Source of the DNA: Progne subis subis
Taxonomy: Eukaryota; Chordata; Aves; Passeriformes; Hirundinidae
Length of the DNA: 64,000 bases
Reading direction: 5' to 3'
Assembly: GCA_022316685.1 (NCBI GenBank)
Contig: JAKJHU010000767.1
Coordinates: 1-64,000, forward strand
Position 1 is the first letter of the stretch, and each line of letters starts with the position of its first letter. Below the pieces are notes generated by a model that worked only from the letters and a program-made list of their open reading frames with translations, was not told the origin of the DNA and did no database searches. Below are positions 12,268 to 22,499 of the stretch, piece after piece. A program made the position numbers and the translations under genes.

Positions 12268-13388
12268 TATAGCTACCATTCCTGGTTCCAGCAGTGTACA
12301 TACCAAATCCAGAGGTACAGTCAAGGCCATGAGTTCACCTCATGCTCTGGCTTAAGTACATTCTGGCTTTCCTGGGCCCTCCTACGTGGCCCATCTGGTC
12401 CTGAGGCCACTCAGGAGCTGGGTGAGGAGCTCCAGGAGTGGAGTGTGCAGGAGCAGACCATTGCCTCACCAGGGCAAGACCCAACTTGACCCCTTCCCCA
12501 CACATGGGCCTGTAATGTTTAGAGCCAGCAATCCTTCCAGTCTCTGACACCATCCCAACACCTGGAACTTGTCAGCCTCTGGTTCCTTGAATCCACCTGG
12601 CAAGTCAGGACTCTGCAGAGACAAAGCTTTGCCTCCACTGTGCCCACAATCCAAAGGACTCCACTATGACAAACACCAGCAGCTCAGGCCACACCAGCTC
12701 TTCCATCAACAGGTCTCCATGCTCCCAACAAGAACCAAACTGTCCAGGGCAAACTTTCCCATTTAGATATTTCCAACGTAGCTTTACTGTTAAAGCCACA
12801 GCTCTTCTGGAACACCCCCATCTAATGAAAAAGTGAGTGTTGTGTCTTCAAGGGAGTACAGGAAAAGTGGAGAATTAACCACAAATACTCTAACAATCCA
12901 GAAACCAGAAGGCATAAAGAATCTTAGCAAAAGAATCCCCAACTACATTAAAGCAATCATTCATTATTTTTGAGCCACTACTACAAGCTTTAGAAATTTG
13001 CATTTGATAACTCAGACATTTCTAATTCTATCATCATACTTGAAGACATGAAGTCTCACCAGTCCCAAAAAATCAAGACTCAGGTTTCTCACCACCACAG
13101 ACCTTCGAGTACAAGGACTTAGACCTCCTTGGGATGGCAAGAATCCCAATTCAAACAGAGCACTGGGCATTGGTGTGCCTGTTCCAACACACTGTTGCTC
13201 GAAAAGATATCCAGAGAAAGAAAAAATATTTCCGTTTTTTAAAATTTGGAATGGTGTTTCATTCCAAAAAGTCAGTTGCTTTTTATCATGGATACAATAT
13301 TTAAAACTGCTCAAGACAAAAATAAAATGTCTCATTTAATGTTAGGCAAAGTATTCATTGAGCCTTAAAACCAGAATTTTCTTCTCTC
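12268..13388. other. Non-coding block, nothing recognised
   Basis: Unique DNA, GC-richer to about 12750 and AT-rich after. An octamer-like ATTTGCAT lies at 12996-13003. A 107-codon minus frame (13012-13335) is unrecognised. Confidence 0.45.
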
Positions 13389-13570
13389 TTTTTTTTTTTT
13401 TTTTTTTTTTCCTTGTTTGTTTTGAGGGGGTTTTATGTTTGTTTTGTTGGGGGTTTTTTGGTGGGTTTTTTTTGTTTTGTTTTGTTGTGGGGGGTTTTTT
13501 TGGTTTTTTTTTTTTGGGTTTTTTTGTTTGCTTTTTTGTTTTGTTTTGGGGTTTTTTGTTTGTTTGTTTT
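13389..13570 (+). repeat. T/G-rich low-complexity tract
   Basis: It starts with 22 consecutive T residues and continues for about 160 bases made almost only of T and G, with TTTTG units and G runs of 3 to 6. The minus strand is correspondingly A/C-rich. The Phe/Cys/Gly-rich open frames through it are composition artefacts. It may be a decayed retroposon A-tail (minus strand) or a self-expanding simple repeat. The G runs are far apart, so quadruplex potential is modest. Confidence 0.95.
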
Positions 13571-14036
13571 CTCCATCATTCTAAACCAACCCATCTGTTT
13601 GATCTTTAAAAAAGACATTCATCAGGGTTTATCCTCCTGTCCTGCTGCAATTCCATGGCCAGCTCATAGAAGGTGGGACAAAATCAGTGAGGAAAAAGAA
13701 CAACCACAGCAATAGCAGCCTTTTCTATTCTGTGGCCACATATCTGTTCTTTGAATCACAATTATTTGAGTCACCGCACTCTGTACTGGATTTTTACATC
13801 TAATGAGGCTGCAGGCTGCTGCTTTTCACTACTATCCTTAATCAAGTTTTATTGATTATTGGGGACAGCATCAAGGGAGAGAACATTACAAACAAATGGA
13901 AAAGCTGCCCAGAAGCTACTGGTAAGGTTTTTGTGTTTAAGAAAAAACACGCCCAATGTTAAAAAATAACACCACGGCCTCTCCTATCCAATCCTGTGAA
14001 CTGCCTGTGAGATATTCTGATGATCCTGCATTCCAC
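13571..14036. other. Non-coding block, nothing recognised
   Basis: Unique sequence between the T/G tract and the LTR at 14037. No frame, repeat or RNA gene could be supported. Confidence 0.5.
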
Positions 14037-14767
14037 TGTGTGGTGGTTTCAGGCAGATTTTGGGAGAAACCCTCCCACGGGGCCACCCTCCCCTCTCCCA
14101 ATCAGTTTCGGGAAAAGACTTCCTCAGGGAGAAGTGGAAAAAACCTGTTTATTAAACAGGCAAAGCACTCCCAGCACAATACCCGATGACAAGAGCTTCG
14201 TGCCGCTTACGGAGGGATAACAAACTTAAAGAAAGTCTCCTCTTGAAGATCGTCAGTGTGCTCCACCACTCCGTCTCCACTGGCGTTGGGGGAAAAGGAG
14301 AGGTGCAGGGCTGGTCTTGGTGGGGTGAGTCCCTTGTGGAGGCCCCCGGTGCTTCCCCAGGTCCTTAGTCCGGAGAGGTTGGAACAGTTCCAAGGAGAGG
14401 GCAAAAAAAGAAAAAAAGAAAGGAAAAAAAAGGAAAAAAAGAAAAAAAAAAAGCGAAAAGCTTCAGCTATTCTACAGTGTCTAACTACGCTAGCACTAAA
14501 CTAACTAACTAACTGCCAGGGGAAAAAAACAACAGAGCTTCTTCAGTCTCGCCGAGTTCCAGCTCCCCCGCTTCAAGGTCACTCCGATGAGCAGAGTTTT
14601 CCTGGGGAAAAAACAAACGGCGCTTGCCCTCCCCAATGCACCCAACAGACCGACTGGGGATACACAGTCACCCCAGGACACACTTGTCACCTCTAATCCT
14701 GGCTGAAAACCTACTGGATGTGAAGACAAGCAGCTGAGCCAAGAGCTGGAGGCAGGAGGATCACACA
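14037..14767 (-). mobile_element. Endogenous retroviral LTR, minus strand, ~731 bp
   Basis: The plus strand begins TGTGTGGTGG and ends GGATCACACA, giving 6-bp perfect terminal inverted repeats (TGTGTG/CACACA) as in retroviral LTRs. On the minus strand AATAAA lies at about 14148-14154 (TTTATTAAAC on plus), followed by about 110 bases of U5-like sequence ending near CCACCACACA. The presumed U3 contains an A-rich tract (14403-14459; pyrimidine-rich on the coding strand) and a CTAA run at 14502-14514. The flanks TTCCAC and TTCTCA do not form a clean target-site duplication. No primer-binding site or gag follows, so it is likely solo. It could also be the 3' LTR of the pol relic at 16060-17290, but about 1.3 kb of non-viral-looking DNA intervenes. 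Confidence 0.7.
14403..14459 (+). repeat. A-rich tract inside the LTR U3
   Basis: About 57 bases of A runs broken by single G residues or GG pairs. It sits inside the presumed U3 of the 14037-14767 LTR and probably lengthened it. The lysine-rich reading frame through it is an artefact of the repeat. Confidence 0.9.
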
Positions 14768-16059
14768 TTCTCAACTTGATGCTGGGCTAGGTAAAAAAAG
14801 TGTTCCTTTATACATAAAGTATCCTTTATATGTTCCTCTCCCACTCAGGCAGCAGGAGCCTGCAGAAAGCTGAAGGAAAGGTTGGTGGGACACAACAATT
14901 ATTTATCTTGTAGTTTTTTATAACCAACTCAATCATCTAAGAGTTAATGGCACAAAAGTCACGCGGCCAGGTACCACCCTATCAGAGCTTGTAGAAAATT
15001 ATCAACTTAGAAAAACTGACCTATTATTCTCATTATGATGTATTAAATTAAAATGCATTTAGTATTCTAAATCACTCAAACTATAAATCCTTTGTGGCAG
15101 AATATGTATTATCAAGGTAATGCTAGATTAGAAAATAAAGGAATTGGGGTATTTAGGATACACAGTATAGTGGTGACTGAGGGATTGAGCTAAATAAAAA
15201 AAATATGTATCTGCTTGTTCTTAAATGGTCATTATTGTTTAGAGTGGCTGTTTAAATGGAAGCAGGGTGACAGCAGTGACCTGCACTGACGTGCATTTCC
15301 ACGGACAGTGTTGTGAAAGGAAATGAGTCTGTTTGCAATCCAGGAGCCCATTAAACATGGCAGTCTGTTAACATATAGGCCCTAGCTCATATTATCACAG
15401 AAATCTTCAACCTTTTCCAATTTTGTTCTAGATATAAATTGCAAATTCCCAAGACAGTTCAGAGTAAGCAAAGCATTGCTGCTACTCTCTCTCTACCACT
15501 TTCATCTATCTTCTTTATTCCAAAGGGTTACTTCTGCCATGGGATATTCTATGTCTTGTAAAATCATCCTTCAAAGAAAATATAGTTGAACTCTTGATTT
15601 CTTGATCATACGATTCCCTACTGAATTGCATAGGATTAATAACTAGCTGCTTTGTATGAAGAACAAACATATAACAAAGAGTTGTCTGTACAGGATGGAA
15701 AAAAACTTCCTTCATTTCATATAATTTATGACTTCCTTATGCCATGGAAGAAAATGGATCTCTCCCTGTGCACCTGAGAAGAGTTCTACAGTTAAGAGTC
15801 AAGAAAAGAAAAACATAACACCAAATTTCTCCTTCTGCAATTACACTGATCTACAATGGATGCTCTTGTCTCTGAAATTCAGAATGACCAGTCACTACAG
15901 GAGAGAGATTTAAGAAAATAAATCTACCACAAACTTAAGGGCATGTGAAATGCACCAAAATCTGTGTCATTATCTTGATTATTTCATCCATGTCTACATC
16001 CTTTCCTAGGTCTCTGGCTATTTTTCTCAAGAAAAGAAAGCTTTTATTTCACATTGTTT
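14768..16059. other. Non-coding AT-rich block, nothing recognised
   Basis: AT-rich unique DNA with no viral motif that I can find. It therefore looks like host sequence rather than the missing interior of a provirus. Open frames are under 70 codons. Confidence 0.45.
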
Positions 16060-17290
16060 ATAGATGATATGATTAGTTCCCTCCTGTGTGACACTGTTGG
16101 ATAGGGATGATGTTCCACAAACAGGGATGCAGGTGAATGGGAACGGGCTGATACTGAATGGGAACTGATACTGATACAGCATTGATCAACTGTGGTGTGA
16201 GAAGCACTTGAAGAAGCAAAAGCAACACACCATGGCACTGAGCAAACCCCCAAGGCAGCAGCCCACATCCAGCAGCAAATCCACTGCCATGCTTTGGCTG
16301 GATGTTGGGATGTAGAAATGGTACTTTCCAGAACAAGTGCCCCTGCTGTGACTGAACCACACAGTTTCTACCCCTGAGTGCACAGGAATCCACACAGCAG
16401 CTTTCCATTCTCAGTGTATCCCTACGACATGACAAGAACCGTCAGTGAAGAGAGTGTATTGCTTTCATTTTGGTTGTATGGTGAGGCCTCCTCAGCACAT
16501 GTCACCTTCTATTCAATGAGGATGATGATGACAGTCCAAAATTTTCACCATCAGGCCATTTCATGATGACTCCCAAGATCCCAGGGTGATTGGGATTTCC
16601 TGTTCAAGCTCACTCTATGATCAGTGCTATCCACTTATCCACGTGGCATCAGTGTGTGTTGCAGGGGCTTTCCCTTTGAACGTCCAGCCCAGCACTGGTT
16701 GTTGGGCTGCCAAAAGAAGCTGTGCTTTGGTGCCAATCACTTCTGAAGCAGCTCAAACCCCCTCATAAGCAGGCAGTATCACTTTTTCAGTTGGGTGCAG
16801 CTGGCCCCAACTCCAGAACCCCAGGGGTTGTTCTCGAGTCTCTCCAGGTCCCTTCTGCCAGAGGCTCCAGGAAGGACCATTCTCCCCAGCTGCAGTGCAG
16901 AGCACATTCTGTAGAGCACAACCTGACTGGCCCAAGGGCTAGTGCCTGAAAAATCTCCTGTTTCATTTGTTCAAAAACTTGTTGTTGTTCAGGACCCCAC
17001 CTCAAATGGTTCTTCTTCCAGGTCATGTGATAGGGAAGGTTTACAGTCTGACTGTAATCTGGAATATGTATCCTCCAAAACCCAAGAGCACCTAAGAAAA
17101 GCGTCTGTTTCCTTTCTGCTGTTTGCTGAGCACAGAGCTGTTTTGTTGACCATATCCATTGGAATCTGACAACATCCATCTTGCCATTTTACTCCTAAAA
17201 ACTGAATTTCCCAGGCAGTTCCCTTGGCCTTAGTTTGCTTCATGGCAAAGCTGGCCTTCAGGAGGACTTGGTTTACCAAGCAATCCTGAC
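16060..17290 (-). pseudogene. Decayed endogenous retroviral pol (RT C-terminal part to RNase H)
   Basis: Reading the minus strand, this is a relic of a retroviral polymerase. The FLGVKW motif from the end of the reverse-transcriptase domain lies at 17184-17201. It is followed by a thumb/connection-like stretch with GFWRIHIPDYS and WGPEQQQVFEQ (about 16990-17090), then YEGV near 16755 and an RNase H-type FTDGSC at 16432-16449, where the Asp would be the first catalytic acidic residue. The recognisable pieces lie in three different frames (about 17366-16989, 17179-16787 and 16935-16753), so at least two frameshifts occurred, and stop codons flank the RNase H motif. The upstream RT catalytic YxDD region, gag and env are not recognisable. 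The family is probably ERVL-like or another class common in birds, but I cannot assign it firmly. It is an inactive fossil. Confidence 0.82.
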
Positions 17291-17564
17291 CCCTCTCCCT
17301 GCTCTGGAAAAGAGCACCATAAGGAGCACATGAGGGAATATGTACAGGGTGAGGTACCACACCCACACGAACAGACCAAGCACCACTGCGACCAGTGGCT
17401 CCGGACCTAATACAGCAAATGTTTAGAACAAATTTGTTTCCAACTTGCTCTAGGCAGATCTGCTGTTATCTCAACCCTTCAATCCCTACACTGTGTGCCA
17501 AATAAGGCTGTTGTGATTTAGGAATGGTACTCACCAATTCAGTGCCTCCACCAAGAATCTGAAC

Positions 17565-17690
17565 CGTGCTCCTCTCTTGCTTCCCTGCTTCCATCTCCCC
17601 CTCCCTGCCACAGCAGGATGGAGAAGAGAACTGGAGGCACAGAAGGCAAAAAATCACAGGTTGAGGCAGGAATAATTTACTGGGGCCATG
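17565..17690 (-). mobile_element. Possible LTR scrap upstream of the pol relic
   Basis: On the minus strand this stretch has a CCTCCAGTTCTCTTCTCC segment followed by a G-rich GGCAGGGAGGGGGAG run, a layout resembling the U5 end of some avian endogenous retroviral LTRs. It lies just upstream (minus sense) of the pol relic, where a 5' LTR would be expected once gag was lost. Neither terminus is identifiable, and it does not obviously match the LTR at 14037-14767. The gap at 17291-17564 contains nothing recognisable. Confidence 0.3.
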
Positions 17691-17734
17691 AGATAAGAAA
17701 AATAACAGTAACAGCAAAAATATTAATAGCATAA

Positions 17735-18424
17735 GTGTACAAAAGTGTGCCAAAATGCTCACTGCAGCCACACCGCCCAGAACAGAGCCCTTTCTTCTGG
17801 AGAAATATTCCCTTCCCTTGGCCGTGCCAATTCTGTGAGGTGCTACAGAATAAACTCTGTGTCCCAGCCATGCCCCCTCAGGCTACTGCCAAAACTAACC
17901 CTGTGCTGGCCAGAACCAGGCCACTGGGATGCAGGTGGGCTGAGAAACCTGAAGTAGCAGCAGATTGTTGGTGCTTTGGAGACCACTGCAGCGTTCAAAG
18001 GACTCATCCTATGCTTTCACCATTAGGGACTGCAAAGAGAGAGCACGCTGCTCACAGCTGTGCATTACCTGATACCACAAGTTCTGACACCTTTCCCAGG
18101 GCTCCTGCACTGGAAGAGCTGTGTCTGGGTGTCGTTGAACGGGGAACATTTTGTATCTATCCACATTACAAGAGACAGCGAGGCAGAGCTCAATCAGGCA
18201 CGGACGGGGAACGTTTTCCAGCTGGTACTGCTCATGCTCATCGCTGGGTGATTGTGTTACATTTCTCTGCCCTTTGTTGCTCTTTGTTCAGAGATGGTGG
18301 GATGGAATTCACCATATCTTTAAACTGCCACTTAGTGACACAGCTGCACTACTCATGTGCTTATCTTCTGGTTTGCAGCTTTTTTTCCCCCTGCTTTGTT
18401 TCTCCTACAATGTACATGTATTAG
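17735..18424 (+). other. Longest open frame in the window, 229 codons, unrecognised
   Basis: An uninterrupted plus-strand frame from an ATG at 17735 to a stop at 18422-18424. The predicted protein is Cys/His/Pro-rich with a hydrophobic C-terminal third (about residues 175-225). It shows no recognisable domain, no repeat structure and no promoter or splice context. It lies on the opposite strand to the retroviral relic and starts just outside it. A frame this long in GC-moderate DNA is uncommon but can occur by chance in 64 kb. I cannot say it is a gene. Confidence 0.15.
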
Positions 18425-21400
18425 CAGCTTTCTCATGAATTGGCTTTTTTTTACCGTGTGCATTAATTCCTAAATTACAATGTGTCATATCCTTTCAACT
18501 GCTCATGAATGTCTTTGTAACTGTGGTATTTTATGGCAATTTAACTCTGGAGATTACAAATAAAATTATCAGCTAAAAACAGAATGATTAGTAAGCCAAG
18601 ATAAATGCTGTAAATTAATCATCATTTCATACAATGTACCGAGGTTTTAAATTTTCATGTTAACACAGCAGATGCAAATTTTTGAGGTGCAAACAGTTGT
18701 AGCAATTATAACTCCACAAACTATCAATCCTTAAACACAAACAAAACACAGATGGGGACTGTTCAGCTAACCTTTCAGTCCCAGGCACCTTCACAGAATG
18801 CCAGCCATTTTTGAGCAGACACTTGCCAAATGGTCACACTCTGACAGTTACTGTTCTTTGATTTTCCAGTTGCAGAGTCAAGACGGGTACTGGTGACCCA
18901 GCACACACTGCAGCCACAGCTTCCCGTGGTGAGATGTGAAAGAATGAATCTCACTTGTCTGCAGACCTTTTTTTGGGACAGGACATGCTGTACCTCCTGA
19001 GTCCTGCAGCACTTGTCCCAGGGGACACTTAATCCTCATTTAGGAATAGGACCTTAGATGTGAAGAGAACATTTTCTTCTGCAAAATAGTGGGGAGAAAT
19101 CTTTTAATATTAAGAGAGATAGATATGAACTATGACATCCCCTAGCACATGTACAAACATATTCTTCCTGTGTCCACATAGATGCACACACACTTCTTTC
19201 ACACTTTAAATTACATTGCATTGACTCAACTAGACAGAAAATGTGCAGGGTTACTCCCAGACAAAGATTAATCTTCCTTTGATATATTCAATACCGCACA
19301 TGCTCCACATTATCTGGTGAGTATATATGCCTTGCCTTCAAGAAGGTGATGTACTGTGCCATACATCATCGTCTAATTTATTGAGTGTACTTCTGCAGCA
19401 TGCTCTGCACATCCCTGCCCAGGGTCAGGATCACATGCCAATCTGCAGTCTTGTTTCCCCAGCCCTGGGACTCCTCCAAGTGCCAAACTGCTGCATTCTC
19501 TACAGCCAACCCTGTTCACACCACCCATCTGCACAGTCGGATTTTTTTCAGAACATGCATACAGTCAGCATAAGGCTAAACCAGAGACAATCCAGGACAC
19601 TCATTAAAGGCAACAGCTTGGGAAAACCATTAAGTAAGAGGAAAGATTGCATGCCAGCAGAAGCAGTGGAACAAGCAAAGCAGATGTCTATGCACTGAAG
19701 ACACTGGCATCCAGATAGACTCTCCTGGCTTTATTTAACAGAATGAAAACTCAGTTGGGGCAGTTGAGAGTTCCTTTTGACAATGCTCCCCACTTGTAGG
19801 ACAGCTGTGTTTTAAAGATGAGGAACTGAGAGACAGATAACCCTGACTCACCCAAATGAGCCTCATCATCAGAGAGATTTCCACAGAAATGGAGCAGAAC
19901 ACGCTTCTTGTTCCTACCCACATCCTCTCAAACACCCACTGAGCCCCAGTGCTCTTCAAGTCACGGCCAAGAGGTGCTAACAGCCAGTGTGGTTAGAAAT
20001 GGGAGAGGGAAAAATGAACAAAGACATGTCCTCTGTGTGCAGTTCAGTTTACTGCTGAAGACGTGGGGCTTCTGCAGAGAAGCAGCCTGGAGTAATGTCC
20101 CATACTGTTAGCTCTAAGCACAGGGCAATGGTCACAGAATGGACATAACACATCATGGCGTGGCTGAGAAGATTGACGCCTCAAACACCTCTCTTCAATG
20201 CATGTACAAGAATTGTTGTCTACAGCTCCACTTAAATGGAAACATGCTGCATAAATATTGATACTTCCTGTGATTAATATTGCTATTTATATTAGCAATG
20301 AATTGGGTTCACATAAAAATAATTAGCACAGCATACACGGGTCCTATTTGCTACTAATTATGCCACAGTTCATTTCACCAACAGCAATGTGTCACCAAGT
20401 CAATAGCAACCCATGATTAATACAGAGAACATATTATTTTAAAATAATCCCTGTGTAGCTACCTGTGATTATGAAATACTGTTAGGGGAAGTCCCTGCAT
20501 AATTGCTTCAGGTGAGTTCCTGACCAGAGTTGCTAATGCTAACATAACTTGTAAATACAAGGATTAAAAAAAAAAAAAGTGTTACTCAGTGGTTTTGTTT
20601 GTTCATTTCCTGGCTTTTATTCTTTTTTCCATTATGTCCCTTTGCACATCCAGACTCGGGGGTGACTGGGAAGATCAAAGCACCAGTTCTACCATTCTGC
20701 AGCTCCTCACAGTCTGATCACTCACTCCTGGAGCAAGGGGGTGTCATTCAAATCCCCCCTAAGGGAGCACCTGCAGCCACTCCCCCTTCTCCCGGAGATC
20801 TGGATGTACTTTTAGAAAACTCCTCACAGAACACACAGCTGGGCAATTGCGGCCCAACCACACCACCCAGGCAGCAGCATGAATATAACAAACCTGTAAT
20901 AAAGCCAGCCAGCAAAATCCTCCCCAGAGCCGCCTCCTGCATCTGCCCAGCCTCGCTCATCTCCCAGCTCCCCTGAGCGAGTCATTTAACCACGCTCGTC
21001 GCCATCTGGAAAGCCAGGACACTGCCGCTGCTCCACGACTCACAGGCTATCAGGAGACTTTGTTTACTGGAGTTTGCGAAGAAAACTGTGATTTTTGGGG
21101 ATGAAATGAGTTGTCATCGGCTCTATTCTACAAGATGCTAGCTCTGGCCTGGATCCAGGAAAGCACTTAAGCACTTGGGTATCCCTTAAAAAAGTAGAGC
21201 AACTTTTCCGCTCACTGTATCACAGAAAATATATTCAAAAGAGCTTAAAAAAGGAGCAGAGACAAAACAGGGCAATGTAATACAAGTGCTGATTCCAAAG
21301 ACAAGAAGAATGCTTTTATGAGCAGTCTTCTCTTGAGAATGCTCTCAAGAGCAGTCTTCTCACTTTTGGCTTCTGATGGCACCTGCAACTTTTAAAAAGA

Positions 21401-22035
21401 TGAAAGGGGCCGCACGTCAAAGTCGGAATAAAAAACTTCGCAGGATGAAGACTCACAGATCATTTAAAGACAGCAAATACAAACTTCCCTTTGCTCATCA
21501 CTTATTAGTTAAGACAAACTTGGATGTAAGTTAATATTTCCTGCCAATATCTGTCAAACCCACCACCAGCTAAGGAGCACAAATTATCCCCGAGTACGGC
21601 GCACAGCCATCCGTCAGCCCAGCCAGCGCTCACAAACCAGCAGCTCTGTGGAGTGCTACTGCCCTCGTGTGCAATAAACATTCCTAACAGCGACCCCAGA
21701 GATGGGAAATCCTCACAGAGGTGGGGAAGTGTCACCCAGCTGCCCTGCAGCTGAAAAATCAAAGGGATGTTTCAGCTGTTAACCTGGGAATGACAGGACA
21801 CTGTCCCTTTTCGATTATTCTGTAGGGACTTCACAGATCTGGGACAGGCATTTGTAACAGTCTTGGTGCAGCGCAGAAAACAACTGATTTTGAGACAGCT
21901 GGGGTGAGATTTGTTTGGAAGAGCTCAACTCTTATCTATGTGCAAAAATACTCAAAATTTGAAAGTTTGCATTAACTGAAGTGCTTTTGAAAAATGTATT
22001 TGGCAGTGTTACTTCATGAAGAGCAGGCCCCTACG
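18425..22035. other. Non-coding block, AT-rich, possible conserved stretches
   Basis: 18460-18720 and 20230-20480 are AT-rich but complex, with many homeodomain-like TAATTA/ATTAAT words. An octamer ATGCAAAT lies at 18672-18679. 20640-21060 is GC- and CpG-richer but has no recognisable exon. A small nested direct/inverted repeat sits at 21320-21361. No gene, RNA or mobile element could be supported. Confidence 0.4.
21320..21361. repeat. Nested direct and inverted repeat
   Basis: The 13-mer GAGCAGTCTTCTC occurs at 21320-21332 and again at 21349-21361. Between and overlapping them, CTCTTGAG (21330-21337) and CTCAAGAG (21344-21351) form an 8-bp inverted repeat with a 6-nt loop. It probably arose by slippage around a small palindrome. 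Confidence 0.85.
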
Positions 22036-22063
22036 GAAAAAAATAAAATAAAATAAAATAAAA
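22036..22063 (+). repeat. (AAAAT)n microsatellite
   Basis: A short run of AAAAT units after an A7 stretch, about five units. Confidence 0.95.
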
Positions 22064-22439
22064 GAGCTTTTAAACATGATGCTGAGGGTGGTCTAGGGCC
22101 TGGAAGTGCTCTGGAAATGCTTTAGTGGTCAGCACAAGTACCAACAGGAGAGAACCCAGACAACTCATCACAGAAGCAGCAGAAACTCTCTGCTCCGATC
22201 AGCCACTCTGTAGAAAAGGTTTCTCTCCAAGCAGAAAGCAAAAGCAGTTTCCTGTCCTGTCAGACCTTTCAGCTGCTGTTCACCTCGTGAACTCCATCTG
22301 CAGACACGGCTTAAAGTCAAAATCCTGACAAGGAATCAAAAAATTCTCAAGGGAAAAAAATTCAGGTTTGTTATTTCATTTTTTTTTTTTTTTCCAAGCA
22401 AAACCAACACTTCTAGCTTTAAATGTTGATAACAATGTC

Positions 22440-22499
22440 AAATAATAACAAGGCTCACATTGTCATTTTTTAACGACAATGTGGGCCTTGTTATTATTT
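22440..22499. repeat. Near-perfect inverted repeat / hairpin, 25-bp arms, 10-nt loop
   Basis: The left arm at 22440-22464 is the reverse complement of the right arm at 22475-22499, with one mismatch (the CTC/GGG position). In RNA from the plus strand that mismatch becomes a G-U wobble. The loop (22465-22474) is ATTTTTTAAC. A single-copy stem this perfect is unusual in unique DNA. It may be a fresh inverted duplication, a minimal MITE-like element or a miRNA-like precursor. I see no target-site duplication, and the arms do not match a miRNA that I can name. Confidence 0.93.

Noticed and set aside
13358..13715. Phe/Gly/Cys-rich and Lys/Thr-rich frames over the T/G tract
   Set aside because: They are translations of low-complexity DNA on either strand.
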